Shown here in pieces: positions 49,075 to 58,428 of a stretch of 64,000 bases of DNA. The notes below the pieces were generated by a model. That model was not told where the DNA came from and made no database searches. It was given only the letters and a program-made list of their open reading frames with translations. Source of the stretch: Sphingobacteriaceae bacterium DW12. GTDB lineage: Bacteria; Bacteroidota; Bacteroidia; Sphingobacteriales; Sphingobacteriaceae. The DNA lies in assembly GCA_000783305.1 (NCBI GenBank), contig JROE01000006.1:186001-250000 (forward strand). Direction: 5' to 3'. Both the position numbers and the translations under genes were made by a program. Each line of letters begins with the position of its first letter. Position 1 is the first letter of the stretch.

Positions 49075-50976
49075 CTATTTCCTAAAAACCTGGTTCAGCT
49101 TAACGCCTATACTGTACCACCTTCCCGGCATAGGTACAGCCCCACTTTCAATATAAGAGACATCAAAAATATTTTGGGCATCCATATAGAGATGAATACT
49201 TCGAAGTTGATATGCTAACTTGATGTCTGAGAGAAAGTATGCTCTGTAGGAAATACGTTCTTGGAAACGATTGGCAGTGGTAATTGACCAATCACGATGT
49301 TGAAAAGTCAGGTTGGCAATTGCTTGATGCCTGAGGCTCTCGATGGCGTATTTGGAATCTATTTGCTGATCAACTTTCTTTGTTGAAGGGTGTAAGTAAT
49401 TATAGCCAATGTTAATGGAGTACCTATTTATATCCTGCCTGTCACCAATGCGATATTGCAAAGAGGTGTTGATACCGTTCACATTATTTTTTCCAAGATT
49501 GAACGGTTGATAGGGTACTGTATCTTCGGGGCGAGTCCAATCGATGAAGTCATGGATTGAACGATAGAAGTATCCCACTTGGGCAATGAGATTATTATCG
49601 ATATATTTAACCCCACTTTCGACTTGGTAGGCTTGTTCTGAAAGGAGGCTTGGATTGCCTATATTTCCTTTTTGTTGAAGATAGAGGTCTGTAAAGGATG
49701 GGATGCGTTGGCTGCTTCCTGCATTGAATACTAACTTCCATTTTGGAGCGACATCATATCCCAGGTCTATTCCAGGAAATAACTGCCACCCATAATCTGA
49801 GTTGTAATTAATATACGTTCCGATATTAATCATCAGATTTTGGACTTGCTCGGTTTTAAATTCAGCGTAAGCACCTTGATTGTTGCGCTCATGTCGTCCT
49901 ATATTTGAGCTGTTTATCTTTTCCCACCGGGACTCGAATCCTACACCGAAATCACCAAATGATGTTTGGTACACACCGTTCAACTCCATACTGAAAGCGT
50001 TGTTAAAGTGTATACTTCTAGCTTTCGAAAAGTCATGACGATAGTATCGATAATCATCTTCATTATATCGATTGCTTATACGGGGTGAGAAAGTGAGCCT
50101 TGGAGTCAATTGGTGTTTTGAGGAAATCATCGCAAAGACTGTTTCTACCTTTTCTTCCGATTCGACGTCTCCGGGTGCTGCATAAAATCCATTTGCTCCA
50201 AATTTGTTGTCGATGTAGCCTGCAGCCCAGTTTAGTTGATTGGCGCTATCAGGGGCATATTCCCCTTGATAATAGAGCTTGTTGTTTTCAGAAGCTGTGT
50301 TGTAGCGCTGCCCACTTGACTTTTGATAGTTATATGCGAACAAGTGATTGTGTTTTTCCCGATACCAAGTGCCACCGATTTGCCCACCAGCACCGTAATA
50401 TTTTCTATTTGCTTTTTCTTCGTTGTCTTGGAATGAACTCCCGAGATAGGCATGGGCTTGTAAGCTGTTTTCTGTTGTTTTTTTTGTGACAATATTGATA
50501 GCTCCTGTGAGACTGTTGATTCCATAGATACGTGAAGCGGGACCTCTGATAATCTCTATGCGCTCAATTGCATCGATTGGAATAGGAAGGTTCAAAGCGT
50601 GGTGCGCGGTCTGTGGGTCGGCCATCTTTACCCCATTCAGTAGCACAATAGTCTGCTCGAAGCTGCCGCCATCTATGCTGATGTCTGCTTGTGAACCAAA
50701 TGGACCTCGCTGGCGTATATCCACACCGTTAGCAAATTGAAGGATTTCGTTCAAAGAGCTGCCGGGTAGCTTTTGGATGTCTTCGGAGGTAATGATCTGA
50801 ATATTTCGACTTTGTTTCGAAAATGGGAGGTGTAATCTATTTTGTTGGATCTGAACTTCAGACAGTTTGGTTGTATCTGTAAGTAAGGAATAATAGTGTG
50901 TTGGAGCGCTATCTTGACGACCATATGCCGTATTATATGTACATAAGGCGACCAGCACCCATCCTAAGCTCTTCAT
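49075..50976 (-). CDS. TonB-dependent outer-membrane receptor (BtuB/CirA-like)
   Basis: I start at the ATG at 50976 (MKSLGWVLVALCTYNTAYG), giving 633 residues with a signal peptide; the longer frame to 51186 overlaps the upstream gene. The plug domain is clear: SEVQIQQNRLHLPFSKQSRNIQIITSEDIQKLPGSSLNEILQFANGVDIRQRG, then DISIDGGSFEQTIVLLNGVKM and IERIEIIRGPASRIYGINSLTGAINIVTKK. The barrel ends in YSIGVKLNQVF, close to the normal terminal strand. It lacks the carboxypeptidase-like and STN domains of SusC proteins. This type imports vitamin B12, siderophores or similar; no ligand is certain and no cobalamin riboswitch was seen upstream. The phospholipase C-like gene lies just ahead on the same strand. 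Confidence 0.92.
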   Translation of the reverse strand: MKSLGWVLVALCTYNTAYGRQDSAPTHYYSLLTDTTKLSEVQIQQNRLHLPFSKQSRNIQIITSEDIQKLPGSSLNEILQFANGVDIRQRGPFGSQADISIDGGSFEQTIVLLNGVKMADPQTAHHALNLPIPIDAIERIEIIRGPASRIYGINSLTGAINIVTKKTTENSLQAHAYLGSSFQDNEEKANRKYYGAGGQIGGTWYREKHNHLFAYNYQKSSGQRYNTASENNKLYYQGEYAPDSANQLNWAAGYIDNKFGANGFYAAPGDVESEEKVETVFAMISSKHQLTPRLTFSPRISNRYNEDDYRYYRHDFSKARSIHFNNAFSMELNGVYQTSFGDFGVGFESRWEKINSSNIGRHERNNQGAYAEFKTEQVQNLMINIGTYINYNSDYGWQLFPGIDLGYDVAPKWKLVFNAGSSQRIPSFTDLYLQQKGNIGNPSLLSEQAYQVESGVKYIDNNLIAQVGYFYRSIHDFIDWTRPEDTVPYQPFNLGKNNVNGINTSLQYRIGDRQDINRYSINIGYNYLHPSTKKVDQQIDSKYAIESLRHQAIANLTFQHRDWSITTANRFQERISYRAYFLSDIKLAYQLRSIHLYMDAQNIFDVSYIESGAVPMPGRWYSIGVKLNQVFRK

Positions 50977-51056
50977 GTTGGTTGAAAATTTTCCAAACTT
51001 AGCAAAATGTTCGCTAAAAGAACAAGATAAATATCCAAACTGAAATAGAAAGGGTA

Positions 51057-51998
51057 TTAATGCCATTCTTCTCTGCCGAGAATACGACCTGACGCTGGGG
51101 GGCTGATGGTAGTTTCGGAAACCTCTTTTTGTCTTTTTATTTTGTTGAGTTTTGGTTGCCCTGCTTCTATCCAAGCCGAATACCAAAGACTTCCAACGGC
51201 ATGTATGGCTTGGGTCATACGCCTATGCACCATACCATTCAGTGCTGTATGATAGGCGCCAGCATACTGGTCTGAATAGGTGCGTGTCAAGACATTGTTT
51301 CGAACTATATACGACATTTTTTGTGAGGGAGAGAAGAGAGCTGTTAGCTCTTTTTCCAAGGAAAGTACAGAGTCGACTAACGCATTGCTTTCATGGACTA
51401 TATTCCACGCAAACGATAAGGGGTCATCTATGAATATGGCTTTACCTGTTATGAGAGAGTAGGAGGATGCAAACATTTCTGGAAGCCTGCTTTCCCAAAA
51501 GGCATGGATACCAATTTGGTTACTGTATTGGCCATTATAGTTTTTGGTGGTGTGCAATGGTACATGTGCATCGGAGATATAGTGGCCCAAATCTGCGGAG
51601 TGGCGGATAATACGATCCATATCTCGATCTCGAAAGGCAGCGACCAGCTTTTGATAGGTGAACGATATTTGCCAGGGTACAATGCCTGCTGCTAGTAGCC
51701 GTCGTTCTGTAAATTTTTCTTTAGCCTTGCTCCAGTGTATGGGAATCGTATCATGATCTTGGTAATCATCAATGTCTATAAAATGTCGGGGTGATTCCAG
51801 TGTGTCTACGTAACATCTTTTATCCGCATCAACGGCTCGCTCCGTAATCTCTTGGATATGTGTTTTATAAAACATAGCGAGGGTCGTGGGCAGCGTAAAT
51901 ACCGCGGTCTGATTAATCAGTTTGTGGGCATAAAATCCCCATGAACTACAGCATAGCCATGTAAGTATTAAGAGAATAGGTATGCAAAAAGCTTTCAT
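51057..51998 (-). CDS. Zinc-dependent phospholipase C/S1-P1 nuclease-fold protein
   Basis: I start at the second ATG (51998), which leaves a clean signal peptide (MKAFCIPILLILTWLCCSSWG); an ATG two codons earlier is possible. The mature N-terminus begins with Gly-Phe-Tyr-Ala-His, close to the Trp/His start that binds zinc in this fold. Further ligands are visible in PRHFIDIDDY, IIRHSADLGHYISDAHVPLHTTKNYNGQ (Asp-x-x-x-His and His-x-x-x-Asp pattern) and HAFWESRLP (His and Glu). These fit the trinuclear zinc fold of phospholipase C and S1/P1 nuclease. It is exported. It lies 80 bases upstream of the TonB receptor start on the same strand; a common transcript is possible. Lipid or nucleic-acid substrate cannot be decided. 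Confidence 0.88.
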   Translation of the reverse strand: MKAFCIPILLILTWLCCSSWGFYAHKLINQTAVFTLPTTLAMFYKTHIQEITERAVDADKRCYVDTLESPRHFIDIDDYQDHDTIPIHWSKAKEKFTERRLLAAGIVPWQISFTYQKLVAAFRDRDMDRIIRHSADLGHYISDAHVPLHTTKNYNGQYSNQIGIHAFWESRLPEMFASSYSLITGKAIFIDDPLSFAWNIVHESNALVDSVLSLEKELTALFSPSQKMSYIVRNNVLTRTYSDQYAGAYHTALNGMVHRRMTQAIHAVGSLWYSAWIEAGQPKLNKIKRQKEVSETTISPPASGRILGREEWH

Positions 51999-52161
51999 GG
52001 GCATTAATTGGTTTTATCTCTCTGGAAGCCTAATCTCGAATATAGCCAATATAATTGAAAAACGGATGAAATGTGGTCAGTCAATTATTTTAACTTAAAG
52101 ATTTGTTAACAAAACATTGTCAGTATTAATTTGTATTTTGCGAGCTAATAGTTGATTGCAT

Positions 52162-53148
52162 ATGAAAGTACTTTATGCTGTCCAAGGCACCGGAAATGGA
52201 CATTTATGTCGTGCTATGGATATTGTCCCATGCTTACGGAAAGCTGCTGAAGTAGATGTGCTGGTGAGTGGTATTCAGGCCGATATTGCTCTTCCGTTTG
52301 AGGTTAAATATAGGCTTCATGGATTGAGTTTCATCTTTGGGAAATCGGGAGGGGTGGATTTATGGAGAACTTTTATGAGCTCTACCGTGCGCAAATTTAC
52401 GCAAGAGATTAAGTCGTTGCCCATCGAAAAGTACGATTTGATTATCAACGATTTCGAACCTATATCCGCTTGGGCTTGCTATTCTAAAGATAAGCCTTGC
52501 ATAGGGCTCAGTCACCAAATTGGTGCTCTGGACTCATCCAGTCCCAAACCCGAGGAAACGGATATGCTGGGTAAATTTATCATGAAAAACTATGCGCCGA
52601 GCTCATCCTCCTATGGATTTCATTTTAAATCTTATAAAGACCATATTTTTACACCAGTGATTAGGCAGTCGATACGGGAGATCGACCCCGAAGACCACGG
52701 ACACTATACCGTATATCTTCCTTCCTATGATGATGCGCATCTGTTGAAGCATTTGGGTAGATTTCCGGACATCAGATGGGAAGTATTCAGCAAACATAAT
52801 AGTAGACCCTTTCGGATGAAAAACGTGTCTATTCAGCCGATTAATAGTGATGCATTTATCAAGAGTATGTCTACAGCATCTGGGGTATTATGTGGGGCTG
52901 GATTCGAAACTCCAGCGGAGGCGCTATATTTGCAAAAGAAGCTATTGGTGATTCCTATGAAAAATCAATACGAGCAACACCTCAATGCCGCGGCTTTAGA
53001 AGAAATGGGCGTGCCGGTAATCAGCAGTTTGAAACCTAAGAATGAGTATGCCATTGAATCGTGGCTGAATAGTCGTCGCAAGATAGATGTCCATTACCCG
53101 GACTATACGCAAGAAATTATAGATAAAATCTTAAACAAACATCAATAA
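52162..53148 (+). CDS. Glycosyltransferase, GT-B fold (family 28/MurG-like)
   Basis: I start at the ATG at 52162 (MKVLYAVQGTGNGHLCRAMDIV), giving 329 residues; the TTG two codons ahead is less likely. The beginning is the glycine-rich GxGxGH loop of GT-B transferases. The C-terminal half reads VLCGAGFETPAEALYLQKKLLVIPMKNQYEQHLNAAALEEMGVPVI, the nucleotide-sugar site seen in MurG-like and UDP-glycosyltransferase proteins. No signal peptide is present, so it works in the cytoplasm at the membrane, on a lipid or other acceptor. Proteins of this form in Bacteroidota are often annotated only as glycosyltransferases. It starts 163 bases from the divergent phospholipase gene and ends 3 bases before the FKBP gene, so the two are coupled. 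Confidence 0.88.
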   Translation: MKVLYAVQGTGNGHLCRAMDIVPCLRKAAEVDVLVSGIQADIALPFEVKYRLHGLSFIFGKSGGVDLWRTFMSSTVRKFTQEIKSLPIEKYDLIINDFEPISAWACYSKDKPCIGLSHQIGALDSSSPKPEETDMLGKFIMKNYAPSSSSYGFHFKSYKDHIFTPVIRQSIREIDPEDHGHYTVYLPSYDDAHLLKHLGRFPDIRWEVFSKHNSRPFRMKNVSIQPINSDAFIKSMSTASGVLCGAGFETPAEALYLQKKLLVIPMKNQYEQHLNAAALEEMGVPVISSLKPKNEYAIESWLNSRRKIDVHYPDYTQEIIDKILNKHQ

Positions 53149-53151
53149 AAC

Positions 53152-53925
53152 ATGAAAAGAGTATTGGCCGTCAGTTTTTTAGCTGCGCTAACATGGAGTG
53201 CTACAGCACAGACAAAGAAAAAAGTGAATACGACAAAAAAAACAACGGTCACTAAAACAGCGACTAAAACAGCTGCAACACAGGGACTAATGCTGAAAAA
53301 TTCAGCTGACTCGGTTTCTTATGCATTGGGATATGATATCGGTTCTTCTATTAAGTCAATGGGGCTGGATCTTAATCTTGACGTCATGAAAATGGCTCTG
53401 GAGGATGTGATGAAGGGCAAAGATGGTAAATTTACAAAGGAGCAGAATGTAGAATTTATCCGCAATGCTATGCAAAATGCTGCCGAGAAAAAGAATGAAA
53501 CAGCTCGAAAGGCCGAAGAAGAGTTTTTGACGGCGAACAAAGCAAAGGCTGGTATACAAGTGACCTCCGAGGGCGTGCAGTATGAGATTATCACGGATGC
53601 TGCGGGGGCAAAACCTACTCGAGACGACGAAGTCAAAGTACACTACAAGGGTTCACTATTGGATGGCAAAACGTTTGATAGCTCGTACGATCGCGGAGAG
53701 CCTATTGAATTGAGCTTAGGGAATGTCATTGAGGGATGGAAGATCGGTATCCCCTTGATGTCCGTTGGAGCCAAATATAGATTTTATATTCCTTCAAAGC
53801 TAGGTTACGGTCCTAACGGATCTGGACCTATTCCGGGCAATAGTACGCTGATATTTGAAGTGGAGCTGCTCGAAATTAAAAAAGCTGAAGGAGATAACGT
53901 GGCGATTGAAGATGCAGAGCAATAA
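53152..53925 (+). CDS. Exported FKBP-type peptidyl-prolyl cis-trans isomerase (FkpA/Mip-like)
   Basis: A 257-residue periplasmic isomerase. The signal peptide (MKRVLAVSFLAALTWSATAQ) is followed by a Lys/Thr-rich stretch at about 21-45, then the FKBP N-terminal dimerisation domain (about 50-135: SVSYALGYDIGSSIKSMGLDLNLDVMKMALEDVMKG). The FKBP catalytic domain is at about 150-240: DEVKVHYKGSLLDGKTFDSSYDRGEPIELSLGNVIEGWKIGIPLMSVGAKYRFYIPSKLGYG, with the usual Tyr, Phe, Asp, Val-Ile and Trp pocket residues. It accelerates folding at proline bonds in exported proteins. It follows the glycosyltransferase after 3 bases and overlaps the aldo/keto reductase start by 14 bases. Confidence 0.95.
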   Translation: MKRVLAVSFLAALTWSATAQTKKKVNTTKKTTVTKTATKTAATQGLMLKNSADSVSYALGYDIGSSIKSMGLDLNLDVMKMALEDVMKGKDGKFTKEQNVEFIRNAMQNAAEKKNETARKAEEEFLTANKAKAGIQVTSEGVQYEIITDAAGAKPTRDDEVKVHYKGSLLDGKTFDSSYDRGEPIELSLGNVIEGWKIGIPLMSVGAKYRFYIPSKLGYGPNGSGPIPGNSTLIFEVELLEIKKAEGDNVAIEDAEQ

Positions 53926-54820
53926 ATTGGGGAAATCCAATCTACGGATTTCGACTATCGGATTTGGATGTATGTCCATCCGAAAAAGTTTGACCATATC
54001 TACCCATTTAAAAGTAATCAAGCAGGCATTTGAAGGTGGTATCAATTACTTTGATACCGCCGACCTGTATGATCACGGGTGGAATGAAGAGTTCCTCGGA
54101 CAAGCTGTAGCAGGTTTTCGTAAGGATGTGCTATTGGCGACGAAAGTGGGCAACCGATGGCGAGCTGATGGCAACGGATGGGATTGGAAAGCCTCTAAAC
54201 CTTACATAATCAAAACAGTGGAGACTTCTCTTTCGAGGTTGAAGACCGACTATATCGACCTGTACCAGCTGCATGGAGGCACTATCGAGGATCCCATTGA
54301 TGAGATTATTGAGGCCTTTGAAACGCTTGTCCAACAAGGAAAGATAAGGTACTATGGACTGTCCAGTATACGTCCCAATGTGATTCGGAGCTATGCCGAA
54401 AAATCGAATATTGTCAGTGTCATGATGCAGCTCAATTTGTTGGATCATAGACCCGAAGAAGAAATGTTGGAATATCTACAGCAGCGGCAGATCGGCGTCG
54501 TGGCTAGGGGGACCATTGCTAAGGGCTTATTGGTCGACAAGCCAGCAGAGCGTTATCTGCAATTTACGGCAGGGGAGGTACTTCATGCAGCTAAGAATAT
54601 CAAGAAATTGGCGATGGAGAAAAAAGCTGTTGCCCTGCAGATTGCAATTGCATACGCAAAGAGTCATCCTGCCGTAGCTGCAGCAGTGATGGGGGTACGG
54701 ACGAAGGCGCAGTTAGAATCGATTTTAGAGATTGCCAATGTAGTGGATGGATTGGAGGAGTCTGACATAAAGCAACTTAAAAATGGTGTTAGAACGTTCA
54801 AATATATTGAACATCGCTAA
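53912..54820 (+). CDS. Aldo/keto reductase
   Basis: I start at the ATG at 53912 (MQSNKLGKSNLRISTIGFGCMSI), giving 302 residues; the longer frame to 53855 lies inside the FKBP gene. It is an NADPH-dependent aldo/keto reductase with the catalytic tetrad Asp48, Tyr53, Lys78 and His121 (NYFDTADLY, LATKVGNRW, YQLHGG). The later segments PLNLLDHRPEEEMLEYLQQR and HPAVAAAVMGVRTKAQLESIL match the class that includes YdjG/IolS-type reductases. Family is clear, substrate is not. It overlaps the end of the FKBP gene by 14 bases and is probably translated from the same message. Confidence 0.93.
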   Translation: MQSNKLGKSNLRISTIGFGCMSIRKSLTISTHLKVIKQAFEGGINYFDTADLYDHGWNEEFLGQAVAGFRKDVLLATKVGNRWRADGNGWDWKASKPYIIKTVETSLSRLKTDYIDLYQLHGGTIEDPIDEIIEAFETLVQQGKIRYYGLSSIRPNVIRSYAEKSNIVSVMMQLNLLDHRPEEEMLEYLQQRQIGVVARGTIAKGLLVDKPAERYLQFTAGEVLHAAKNIKKLAMEKKAVALQIAIAYAKSHPAVAAAVMGVRTKAQLESILEIANVVDGLEESDIKQLKNGVRTFKYIEHR

Positions 54821-54939
54821 TTGTTTTTGAGTAGTGCTGGGTTGCAGACACATGCATTGCGCCATGTGAAACGGCACCATCATCCCCTAGATTTGATTCG
54901 AAAACTTTCGAATCCAGTAGGAGAAAAAACCAGTTTTTC

Positions 54940-55680
54940 TTATTTGAAATAGCGATCTATAATACTGGCCAGATCATCGGGTGTATCTACTGCTACGGTT
55001 TCATGATCGGTAAGTGCTGTTTGTATCCGATAACCATTTTCAATCCATCTTAGTTGTTCAAGCGCCTCGGCTTTTTCAAGCTCTGATATACCCAATAGGG
55101 TTAGCTCTTTGAGGACATCCGTGCGGTACCCATAGATGCCGATATGTTTATAGAATTTGTGGCTTGACAACCATTGGTCTTGTGCCTCACGACGGATAAA
55201 GGGGATGGTCTGTCTACTAAAGTAGATTGCTTCCCCTTTGAGGTTGCGCACTACTTTTGGTGTATTGTTATTCCATAACTCTTCTTCGCTCTTTACTTCT
55301 TTTACCAAAGTTGCAATTTGTGTATCTGCTGATTGAAAGCAGGAAAGCAATAACTCGATTTGGAGCGGACTGATGAAGGGCTCATCTCCCTGTATATTAA
55401 TGGCGATGTCAAATCCACTTATTTTGTTGATGACTTCCGCACAACGATCGGTACCAGACTCGTGCGTTGTAGAGGTCATCATCGCGTTTCCTCCAAAACT
55501 TTGGACATGTTCCAGAATCCGTTGGTCATCTGTGGCGACGATGACTTCATGAAGCCCCGCCGTTTGTCTGACCTGGCTATATACACGCTGAATCATGGAT
55601 TTACCACCAATATCGATGAGGGGTTTTCCAGGAAATCTAGATGATGCATACCGCGCGGGAATGATGCCTATAGTTCTCAT
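54940..55680 (-). CDS. kdsB: 3-deoxy-manno-octulosonate cytidylyltransferase (CMP-KDO synthetase)
   Basis: A 246-residue enzyme that activates KDO as CMP-KDO for lipopolysaccharide inner core synthesis. The N-terminal nucleotide loop reads GIIPARYASSRFPGKPL, followed by GKSMIQRVYSQV, VIVATDDQRI, TTHESGTDRCAEVI and INIQGDEPFI, all family signatures. The end ETVAVDTPDDLASI is the usual closing segment. It is on the minus strand, convergent with the aldo/keto reductase, and upstream of it by position lies the deoxynucleoside kinase in the same direction (90-base gap). The enzyme shows the cell has a KDO-containing outer membrane. Confidence 0.97.
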   Translation of the reverse strand: MRTIGIIPARYASSRFPGKPLIDIGGKSMIQRVYSQVRQTAGLHEVIVATDDQRILEHVQSFGGNAMMTSTTHESGTDRCAEVINKISGFDIAINIQGDEPFISPLQIELLLSCFQSADTQIATLVKEVKSEEELWNNNTPKVVRNLKGEAIYFSRQTIPFIRREAQDQWLSSHKFYKHIGIYGYRTDVLKELTLLGISELEKAEALEQLRWIENGYRIQTALTDHETVAVDTPDDLASIIDRYFK

Positions 55681-55770
55681 TAGTGTTTAATTATATAATG
55701 CGTGTCTGTATTTCTGTAGTGACCGTTAACTTTGGTTACATCAAATGATATCCATTTAACCCGCTCTGTA

Positions 55771-56385
55771 CTAAAATAACCCAAATAATTCAGCTTCTAT
55801 TTTTTGGATGATAAAGCCCAAGTCTTCGGGATTGTTAGTGAAGTCTAATTTGTCTTTATCCAAGATCATCACCTTCCCATCTTTATAGTTGTTGATCCAT
55901 TTGTCGTATTTGTCGTTGAGTTTAGATAGATAGTCCAATCGGATACCTGATTCATAATCACGTCCCCTTTTCTGAATATTGTTGACCAATGTGGGGACAG
56001 AAGCTTTGAGATAAATGAGTAAATCCGGTGGTTTGATGTAATGGATGATACTTTGAAAAATATTGCTGTAATTTTCGAAGTCACGTTCACTCATCAATCC
56101 CATATCGAAAAGGTTCTCCGCAAATATATAGGCATCTTCGTAAATCGTCCGGTCTTGAATCATGTTGATTTCCTTCTCTTGTAGTTGGACTATATGCCTA
56201 AATCTACTGTTCAGGAAGAAAATCTGTAAATTAAAAGCCCATCTTTTCATATCTGCATAAAAGTCTTCCAGATAGGGGTTGTTGTCTGCGGCCTCAAATT
56301 GGGGCTCGTATTTGAAATGATTGGCTAATAATTGAGTCAAGGTTGTCTTACCTGCACCAATGTTTCCCACAATAGCAATATGCAT
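55771..56385 (-). CDS. Deoxynucleoside kinase
   Basis: A 204-residue kinase of the dNK/dCK/dGK family that phosphorylates deoxynucleosides for salvage. The P-loop is IVGNIGAGKTTL at residues 5-16. Other family features are NPYLEDFYADMKRWAFNLQIFFLNSRF, the ERS-like DRTIYEDAYIFAENLF (catalytic Asp-Arg and substrate-binding Glu), and the LID region IQKRGRDYESGIRLDYLSKLNDKYDKWI. It lies between trpS (21 bases ahead) and kdsB on the same strand, so it is probably cotranscribed with trpS. The preferred deoxynucleoside is not predictable. Confidence 0.95.
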   Translation of the reverse strand: MHIAIVGNIGAGKTTLTQLLANHFKYEPQFEAADNNPYLEDFYADMKRWAFNLQIFFLNSRFRHIVQLQEKEINMIQDRTIYEDAYIFAENLFDMGLMSERDFENYSNIFQSIIHYIKPPDLLIYLKASVPTLVNNIQKRGRDYESGIRLDYLSKLNDKYDKWINNYKDGKVMILDKDKLDFTNNPEDLGFIIQKIEAELFGLF

Positions 56386-56406
56386 ATCTCTTTTGCTTAG
56401 TAAATC

Positions 56407-57405
56407 TTAGTAAAATTTTTTAAATCCAATAATATCACGGACTTCCTTAATTGTTTGGCGTGCAGATTCCCCTGCTTTTTCAGCGCCCATTTTCGCAACT
56501 TTGGCAATGTATTCATCGTCTTTAGAAATCTCTTCAATACGATTGCGGACGTCATCTGTAGCGATAATCATGTCTTCGGCAAGTTGTTTTTTGAAATCCC
56601 CGTAACGAATCTCACACTTGTTGTATAGGGCGTCAAAATGCGCTACGGTATCAGTAGATGAGACCACTTTCATTAAGTCGAACAAGTTTTGGATTGCTTC
56701 TGGCTTGGTCTGGTTCATCTCTGTAGGACCTCCGTCAGATACTGCACGCATGACCTTCTTGCGAATTATTTCGGGTGAATCTGATAGATATATACAGTTA
56801 GCATCGCCATTCGATTTTCCCATCTTGCCTTGACCGTCAAGACCCGGAACTTTCACTAGCTTGTCGGAATAGGAAAAGGCAAATGCCTCTTTGAAATAGT
56901 CAACTTCATAAAGTCTGTTGAATCGATTGCCAAAAGTACGAGTCATCTCTAAATGCTGTTCCTGATCCTTACCTACAGGTACTTTCGTCCCATGATGTAT
57001 TAAAATGTCACATGCCATCAATACAGGATAGGTTAAGAGGCCTGCATTCACATTGTTGGGGTCTGCTCGCACCTTATCCTTGAACGATGTCGCTCTTTCT
57101 AGTTCACCCAAATAGGCATTCATATTCATATAAAGATAGAGTTCGGCTACCTCGGGAACGTCAGACTGCACATATATAGTAGACTTTTCAGGATCTATGC
57201 CGGCGGCCAAGTATTCCACAATTACCTGCCTCACTGTTTGTTGGAGGCCGTGTGGTGTAGGATGCGTGGTCAAAGAGTGAAGATCTGCTATAAAAAAGAA
57301 ACATTTGTACTCGTCCTGCATTTTGACGAAGTTGCTCAATGCTCCATAATAATTTCCTAAATGTAATTTTCCGGTACTTCTGATACCACTAACAACAGTT
57401 TCCAT
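56407..57405 (-). CDS. trpS: Tryptophanyl-tRNA synthetase
   Basis: A 332-residue class I synthetase. The HIGH-type motif is TGKLHLGNYYGAL at residues 11-23. The KMSKS-type motif appears as GKMGKSNGD. Between them lie FFFIADLHSLTT, VYVQSDVPEVAELYLYMNM-like residues, LTYPVLMACDILIHHGTKVPVGKDQEQHLEMTR and an ending typical of the family (ESARQTIKEVRDIIG). Length is normal. It leads a minus-strand unit with the deoxynucleoside kinase, and is divergent from the TetR regulator across a 392-base gap. Confidence 0.98.
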   Translation of the reverse strand: METVVSGIRSTGKLHLGNYYGALSNFVKMQDEYKCFFFIADLHSLTTHPTPHGLQQTVRQVIVEYLAAGIDPEKSTIYVQSDVPEVAELYLYMNMNAYLGELERATSFKDKVRADPNNVNAGLLTYPVLMACDILIHHGTKVPVGKDQEQHLEMTRTFGNRFNRLYEVDYFKEAFAFSYSDKLVKVPGLDGQGKMGKSNGDANCIYLSDSPEIIRKKVMRAVSDGGPTEMNQTKPEAIQNLFDLMKVVSSTDTVAHFDALYNKCEIRYGDFKKQLAEDMIIATDDVRNRIEEISKDDEYIAKVAKMGAEKAGESARQTIKEVRDIIGFKKFY

Positions 57406-57797
57406 ATTGATGCGAATTTAGCGATTTTTATTAGAATATTATACGCTTGTATATGTCGCTTTATAGGGTATGACCCGCTTTTGCAATGGGTATCTTTGAA
57501 ATATTAAAGCCTAATGGTTTGAAAATGAGGATTTGTACCATTATTTCCGAAATTGAGTTGGCCTACAAGGATTAGAACTGCGCATTAATCAATGCTGTAT
57601 TTGCCATCACTTTGATATAACATTATTATATTGGCTGTGTGAGCGGCTCGAATTGGCGGTGGCTGTGCGTTTATCTTATATTTATTTCTTTGTAATATAG
57701 AACATATTAATTCAAAAAAATTATCCCTATATCTAAAAGTTTGAAAAATAATGTCTTATATTAGTTATATTTGATTAACTATTTAACCTAATATGTA
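57406..57797 (+). other. Gene-free divergent promoter region between trpS and the TetR gene
   Basis: This 392-base region is AT-rich near the TetR gene and has a GC-richer patch near 57640-57670. A TATATTTG -7 box for TetR lies at 57766-57773, with TTTG at 57740-57743, 22 bases upstream of it and a little too far for the consensus. No ORF, tRNA or terminator was found. Confidence 0.45.
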
Positions 57798-58409
57798 ATG
57801 GGAAAAAAGAGAGACAGCGAGCGTACGAAAGAAAGATTGCTATCAGCAGTCGATAAAATCGTAAAAACAAAAGGGTTTCAGGAGCTGAAAGTCCTTAACA
57901 TAGAGAATGTGTCGGGAATTGACAAAAAGCTCATTTATTTTCATTTTACGGACTTAAAGGGATTGATATCAGCTTATTTGACCCGGACTGACTTTTGGAT
58001 GAATATAGATACGCCTGAAGATGCAACACTTGATAAAGATCTTGCGCTAGGTGTGTTGTTGAAGCAATTTGATGAAATTAGCAGCAATAAAAAGTTACAA
58101 AATGTGCTCATTTGGGAGCTCGCTCAAAAGGATCCCTTGCTTCGTAAGTTAGCGGACTCGCGTGAGAAAAGAGGAGAAGGATTATTGAAAGCGTACGAAG
58201 AATCATTTGCCGGAACGGATGTTGACTTTCGGGCGATTAGTGCACTTTTGATTGGAGGTATTTACTACCTTAATCTACACCATCTATACAATGGTAGTAA
58301 ATTTTGTGGACTGGACTTTAAAAAACAAGAGGACAAAGCTCGGGTAAAAAAATCACTAGACGTATTACTCACTCCTTTGTTTGATCAGAAAAAAAGAAAG
58401 AAGAAATAG
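57798..58409 (+). CDS. TetR/AcrR-family transcriptional regulator
   Basis: A 203-residue regulator. The N-terminal DNA-binding domain covers about residues 8-60, with TKERLLSAVDKIVKTKGFQELKVLNIENVSGIDKKLIYFHFTDLKGLISAYL, which has the TetR spacing of recognition helix and the aromatic Tyr-Phe-His turn. The C-terminal ligand-binding domain is helical without family features that name a ligand. Its C-terminus is very basic (KKRKKK). It is monocistronic and followed by a hairpin terminator. It is divergent from trpS, which it need not control. Target genes are unknown. Confidence 0.88.
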   Translation: MGKKRDSERTKERLLSAVDKIVKTKGFQELKVLNIENVSGIDKKLIYFHFTDLKGLISAYLTRTDFWMNIDTPEDATLDKDLALGVLLKQFDEISSNKKLQNVLIWELAQKDPLLRKLADSREKRGEGLLKAYEESFAGTDVDFRAISALLIGGIYYLNLHHLYNGSKFCGLDFKKQEDKARVKKSLDVLLTPLFDQKKRKKK

Positions 58410-58428
58410 CTGCGCTTTTGTTGCTTTG

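Noticed and set aside
50977..51186. 70-residue N-terminal extension of the TonB receptor
   Set aside because: It is basic, lacks export features and overlaps the upstream gene, while the ATG at 50976 gives a proper signal peptide.
49075..51998. Cobalamin uptake locus
   Set aside because: The receptor is BtuB-like, but no cobalamin riboswitch or transport genes are adjacent, so the ligand is left open.
54895..54914. GATTCGAAA/TTTCGAATC palindrome as a terminator between the reductase gene and kdsB
   Set aside because: The stem is AT-rich, the loop is only about two bases and no T run follows on either strand.
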